Source: Sphagnum magellanicum
Lineage: Eukaryota > Streptophyta > Sphagnopsida > Sphagnales > Sphagnaceae
Direction: 5' to 3'
Assembly: GCA_021904315.1 (NCBI GenBank)
Contig: CM038917.1
Coordinates: 4,510,041-4,574,040, forward strand
DNA length: 64,000 bases
The position numbers and the translations under genes were made by a program. The notes beneath the pieces are model-generated. The model saw nothing but the letters and a program-made list of their open reading frames with translations. It was not told the DNA's origin and ran no database searches. Shown here piece after piece: positions 58,714-64,000 of the stretch. How positions within the stretch are numbered: the stretch's first letter is position 1; each line of letters begins with the position of its first letter.

Positions 58714-61700
58714 GCAAGATTAAGCAATGGGTGATATTAAAGAAAGTGTTAGTGGTGGTGGATGATGTTGGTAAGGTGAACCTTATATCTTTGCAACTTC
58801 TCATTGGAAAGGTTGTCAAGAATGCAATTTCTAAAAGCAAAGTACTTATGAATAGTCAAAATTGACAAATTCTACAATCGAATGTAAACGAGGATTAAAA
58901 AATAGTCATGAAATCTTTGGAGGAAGAGCAAGCGAGGGCACTATTTATGTTCCATGCATTCAGTAATGCAAATCATGTTCCAACAAAGGATTTCAAAAAT
59001 ATATGTATGAAGATTATAAATGTTTGTGGGGGGCTCCTTTTAGGTCTTAAAGTATTGGGTTCTTTTCTCTCTGATACTAAAAAATTGGAAAATCTAGGAA
59101 GGTGCATTAAACAAATTGAAAAGTAAACAAAGTTTCACTGGGGGCCATGATAATGAAGAGCTTTGGAGTAAATTGAAGATTCTTATGAGTACTTGGATAA
59201 ACAACATCAAAACATGGTTTTGGATATTGTTTTTTTTTGGGTGGTTTGAAATTAAGTACAATTTGTTGAATGTGGAACGGAGATTATTTAAACCCAAAGT
59301 TTGAATTACAAAATTTACAACATAGATCTTTAGTCTAATGGGCAAAAGATGGAATCTTATACATACATGAACAATTACAAGACATGGGTTGAAATATTGC
59401 AATGGAAGTTCCAATTATGAATCGATTTATATGGAAATCAAATAAGTCAAATTTCTTTTTACAAAATGATGAGGTTGTCACCATACTATTTCAATCCTAT
59501 AATTATATTTTGATTTCTTATGATTTTTTTAATGTCTAAAATCAAATGTTTTAACTTTGAATCTTGATTTATAAATATATATATTTTTAGTAAAAAATGG
59601 CATTAGGATGAAATTTTCTTTTATATTGATAATCCTTTTGTTTTCATTTCATGTGATAGGTGGTGGAGAATTCAAAAGGCATGTCATTGAAAAGATGTGT
59701 CGATTTGCCTATTTTTTCCCAAATTAGCTAAAAGGGATTTTGCAACCTTAGGTTGGTTGACCTAACAAAAGTTTCACCAACTGTAATGGAAAATTACATC
59801 CAAGGGAAATTTTTGAATAATGTTAAATGGTTGTGCTTCTCAAAATGCATGATTCAAAAATTGCCAAGTAATTTGTTTTATTGTTTATAATTACAAGTAC
59901 TTGATTTGGAACAATGCCAAAGTTTTTTTTAAATACCTTCATCTATTAGCCAATTGAAAGCATTCCAAAAATTTGATTTAACAAGGTGTGGGGGATTGCA
60001 AAAATTTCTAAATCTATTGGCCAATTGAAAGCATTCCAAGAATTCGATTTGAAAAGGTGTCAAAGCTTACAAAATTCGCTTACATCTATTACCCAATTGA
60101 ATGTACTCCAAAACTTTGATTTGTCAAGGTGTTCTAACTTGAAAACACTACCTTCATCTATTGGCCAATTAAATGCATTCTGAGAGTTCTAATAGTCATG
60201 TTGTTCCAAGTTGAAAAAAGTACCTTCATCTATTGGCCAATTGAATGCACTCAAAAAACTTGATTTGAAAGGGTGTTCGAATTTGAAAGAACTACCTTCG
60301 TATATTAACCAATTCAATGCACTCCAAAAGCTTGATTTGAAAGGTTGTTCCGAGTTGAAAAAAATACCTTCATCTATTGGCCAATTGAATGCACTCAAAA
60401 AGCTTGATTTGAAAGGGTGTTCCAATTTGAAAGAACTACCTTCATATATTGACCAATTGAATGCACTCCAAAAGCTTGATTTGAAAAGTTGTTCTGAGTT
60501 GAAAAAAATACCTTCATCTATTTGCCAATTGAATGCACTCCAAAAGTTTGATTTGATATCGTGTTGCAACTTGAGAAAACTACCCTCATCTATCGGTCAA
60601 TTGAATGCACTCTAAGAGGTTGATTTATTAGGGTGTTCTAATGTGAAAGAAATACCTTCATCTATTGACCATATTGAATGCATTTCGACAATTTATTTTG
60701 TGTGAGTGGTCCAACTTGAAAGAACTACCTTCATCTATTAGCCAATTAAATGCATTTGAAGAACTTGATTTGAAAGGGTGTTCCAACTTGAAAAAATTAC
60801 CTTCATCTATTAACCAATTGAATGCACTCCAAAAGTTTTGTTTGGACTACAAGTGTCCCAACTTATATAACTACCTTCATCTATTAAGCAATTAAATGTA
60901 ATCCAAATCTTTATTTATAAAACTTCTTTAACTTGGAAACATCATGAAAGAAGTACATTCATCTATTGGTTAATTGAATGCTCTCAAAGTGTTTCATTTA
61001 TCAAAGTGTTCCAACTTGAGATAATTATTTTCTTCTATTGGCCAATTGAATATAATCCAAAAGCTTCATTTGTCAAAGTGTTCCAATTTGAAAAAACTAC
61101 TTTCATTGATTGGTCATTGAATGCACTTGAAAATCTTGATTTGTGTGAATGCTTCAATTTGTAGGAATTATTTACATGTACATTGGCCAATTAAATGCAC
61201 TACAAAAATCTTAATTGTGGGAATGTACAAACTTGCACGAATTACTTACGATTGTTGGCCAATTTAATGCATTCAAGGAATTTAATTTGTTAAGGTGTTT
61301 CAATTTGAAAGAATTACCTTCATCTATTGCCAACTAAATCGCTAGTACAAAACCCCTATTTTTCAACCAACCGACCTTTGGCTTGATGTCATCTTCGACT
61401 ATGTCTTAATTATAATTTGTTGAATATTTAAAAACATTATTCACAATTGCCAAGTAAATTGACTTGCCTACTCTTTTGGTGGACAAATAAAGGAAAATCC
61501 CAACTATTTTGGAGCTCATGGAATATTCTTAACACCCACATGGTCTACAATTGAATTCTAGTTAAAATGTTGACTTGGAAAATTACACACTTTATAATCA
61601 AGCCTCTAGGGTGGTGTGTCAACTAAGAAAATCCCATATTCAACTATTTTGGTCAATTACAAAACATAGTGATGCATGATAGATCACACATGGATGGATG

Positions 61701-61984
61701 ACCTTGAGATTGGGATTAATGTTTGTGTTGCAAGTATTGTCTCACAACTACATTTACAAGTTGAAAGGCAAAAAACGAATGTTGGGCACTCTTACATACT
61801 ATGTCAACACCTCAATTGTAAGTGCTACTTAGTAAACATGATAACAACCATTGTGCCATGCTCTATAAACATTGGTATGGATGGTTCTTGTTTGAAGAAA
61901 CAAATATTTATTGAAGTTGTCAAAGCCAATAAAGCCACAATGATGAAAATATGTTCCTTCTCTTTGAAAGACCCCAATAGTTAG
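58714..61984 (+). pseudogene. NLR pseudogene copy C (5'-truncated NB-ARC-LRR)
   Basis: Near-identical duplicate of copy B, with the same truncation just before Walker B, the same intron (59,474-59,659), the same degenerate LRR array (about 59,925-61,335) and an open 102-codon block at 61,676-61,984. Stops and frameshifts are mostly shared with B, so most decay preceded the duplication; a few are private. Short open LRR pieces (60,211-60,615 and 60,665-60,895) are remnants, not genes. It lacks the hydrolase and P-loop regions. Confidence 0.87.
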
Positions 61985-62073
61985 ATTTTGAAAACTATCA
62001 AATTAATTGATGATTTGTCAAAAACATTCAAATCCTAGGTTCCATGATAGATGGTGGGCAAAAATGATTCTTG

Positions 62074-62275
62074 TAAGTCGTAAAATATTGGGGTTTTTTT
62101 TTTGCAATACTAAAAAATTGGAAATTTGAGAAGGTGCATTGAGTAAATTGAAAAGTGGGCAAAGTTTCACCAAGGGCCATGATAATTAAAAGCTTTGGAG
62201 TAAATTGAAGATTTTTTATGAACATTCATATGAAGAACATCAAAACATGTTTTTGGATGTTAAATCAAATTTGAA
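62074..62275 (+). pseudogene. Orphan ARC2-like NB-ARC fragment, copy C
   Basis: Counterpart of the copy B fragment, at the same distance downstream of the LRR remnant and with the same breaks, so it was present before the B/C duplication. Confidence 0.68.
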
Positions 62276-64000
62276 GGAAAATAATTAACGTAAGTTTGTA
62301 AGATTTTTTCATTTGTGAAAAAAAATTTGAACTAATTGTTTAGCTAAATTCCACATTTGAAAAAAAAACTAATTCAACTAAAATTTTAAGATTTTGTTTC
62401 ATTTGAAAAAAGGATGAAAGTATTGATGATAGAATAAATATAACTAGTTATGTGAAAACATTCATGTTATTTGTTCATGTTAATGTTTGGAGGGTTTTTT
62501 CCTCATATATATTTATGTTTTTTGATTATGTGTTTTAGTTTCTTTTCATTGAGTAAGGTTAGGAGTCTAAGGCATAAAAACATATTTTCAAAGGATATTT
62601 CATTTTTCTTGGCTTATTAGTTTTTACATCTTGCAAATTGACATCTTAATGGCATTAATGTTTGAAATGATAAAACAGCCTTATTTATTGTGAACAAGTT
62701 TAATGAATTTATGTGATGTGTAGGCTATTGTATACGCTTGCAAATCATGTCTTATTTTTCTTCATTAATCATCAAATTGAGAAATGCAATTTGATTTTAC
62801 AAAAAATGTTTACATTAACTTGTCTTTGCATTATGGAAAGGTTCACAAATGGGGGTTGATAATCAAACATAGGCAATGAAATAAACATGTGTTATCACCT
62901 TGATGACCATGGTTAGATTATAGTTGATGAGTTTAGCTTGAATGGATGCAAACAAGTTCATGTGTTATTGTGCTCATCATATAATAACTAATGTAACATA
63001 ACCAATGGGTAACATTATGTATTAGGTAAATATTAACTAGTGTTTAAAGGGTCAACTAGTGCATGTAATGAATGTCTAGTTGTTGTTGAGCCATGCAAAT
63101 GAAAACATTACTACTAAAAATCCCATTACTCGTCATAGTTAGTCCCTAAGTTTGGATTATCTAACATAACCAAAAAAAAATTTAATGGACTCTTTCAAAT
63201 AGATAGTAGTACTTGAAGCATAAAAAATGCCAAATTATAACAATAATGTAACAAAAATTTCCAAATAAACATGTGTGCCTAATAGGAAGCTCCAAATTGG
63301 AAGAATATTTATGTTCAAATATCAAAGGATTTTCTTACGTGAAAATTCATGAATAGTAAAATTGAATCTATAATGTATGAATGGTGTAGGGTAGGTACAA
63401 AGTAAAATAAAGTATGAAAATACTAGTGAGAACCCCCTTCCCCTCCTTTAAACCAATTCAAAAATAACATGTTAAACACGACTATTCAAAAACTAATCAT
63501 GGTGGTCTTGCTTAATAGTTTTTTTTTTTTCAAGTTTGTTTAGAAGGTGTGAATGATGTTTTGTATGAGACACCAATAAATAAATATTGTAAAATGTAAG
63601 TTAAGAGCATTTAGTTGAATCCATGTTTTTTTTAAAAAAAAACATTGCACAACTTCTTTGTGTAATGCTGATAAGCAAATGAGTTTAGTTAGTTAAAATG
63701 ATGCAACAACATTGGATTGGCTATTCAAAAATAATGTTTTTACAAATGTGTTTTACAAGTTGATTTTTTAAAAAACCATACACGATGTTGCATTTAAAAT
63801 ATTATGTAAATTTTTAATGAATAGTCTCCTATAAACAAATATGCCATCTTCAAATCATTTTAAGTTATTTAAAAAGTCCATTAAACAATAAAATACATTG
63901 TTTTAAAAGACCTTATGGGCATTTTACCTTTATTAGATTCATTTCAAACTTAGATATATGTTTTGAAAATATATTAAAAACCATTAGTATATAAATGTAT

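Larger units (their letters stand above)
58496..64000. repeat. Segmental duplication, copy C (pairs with 9,018-14,684)
   Basis: Same orientation as copy B. It begins at an A-run (58,496-58,501), where the 65-bp segment that precedes copy B is missing. It continues past the end of the window. The stretch 62,280-64,000 holds no gene that I can see. Confidence 0.92.

Overview
This is eukaryotic nuclear DNA from a land plant: AT-rich by eye, with GT-AG introns of about 170-730 bp, long gene-poor stretches, many decayed repeats, and two plant-type signalling genes. The best clue to the lineage is the main gene on the minus strand (29.3-35.2 kb). It joins a SERAC1-like alpha/beta-hydrolase to NB-ARC and LRR domains, the 'HNL' class of NLR first described from liverworts. 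With the TPR-array kinase this points to a non-seed plant (bryophyte, lycophyte or fern). The species cannot be named from the sequence.

Layout. 0-3 kb: one copy of a ~2.7 kb repeat with inverted arms; its second copy is at 38.7-41.5 kb, next to a broken FAD-monooxygenase fragment. 3-9 kb: gene-poor DNA with MITE-like elements. 9.0-14.7 kb: NLR pseudogene copy B with its 3' flank, duplicated as copy C from 58.5 kb to the window end. 15-28 kb: AT-rich, gene-poor DNA with microsatellites, a possible LINE ORF1 relic, degenerate tandem repeats and an LTR-like relic. 28-35.2 kb: the HNL gene (copy D, minus strand) and its decayed 3' tail. 35.7-38.7 kb: a SINE-like sequence, a 214-bp tandem duplication and decayed gene-like sequence. 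42-48 kb: dispersed and tandem repeats. 49.3-53.1 kb: an 18-unit TPR array fused to a non-RD kinase, with one frameshift and one stop inside the array but an open kinase region. 55.4-56.7 kb: a GC-rich LTR-like island.

How the parts relate. Copies B, C and D belong to one NLR family. D keeps an open reading frame through hydrolase, P-loop, ARC and 25 near-identical LRRs. B and C share the same 5' truncation just upstream of Walker B, so the truncation came before their duplication. Both the HNL and the TPR-kinase carry an array of almost identical repeats (72 bp and 102 bp). In the LRR array, residue changes are concentrated at the predicted solvent-facing strand positions. A role in recognition and repeat-driven diversification is inferred from family knowledge; nothing in the sequence proves that the two genes work together.
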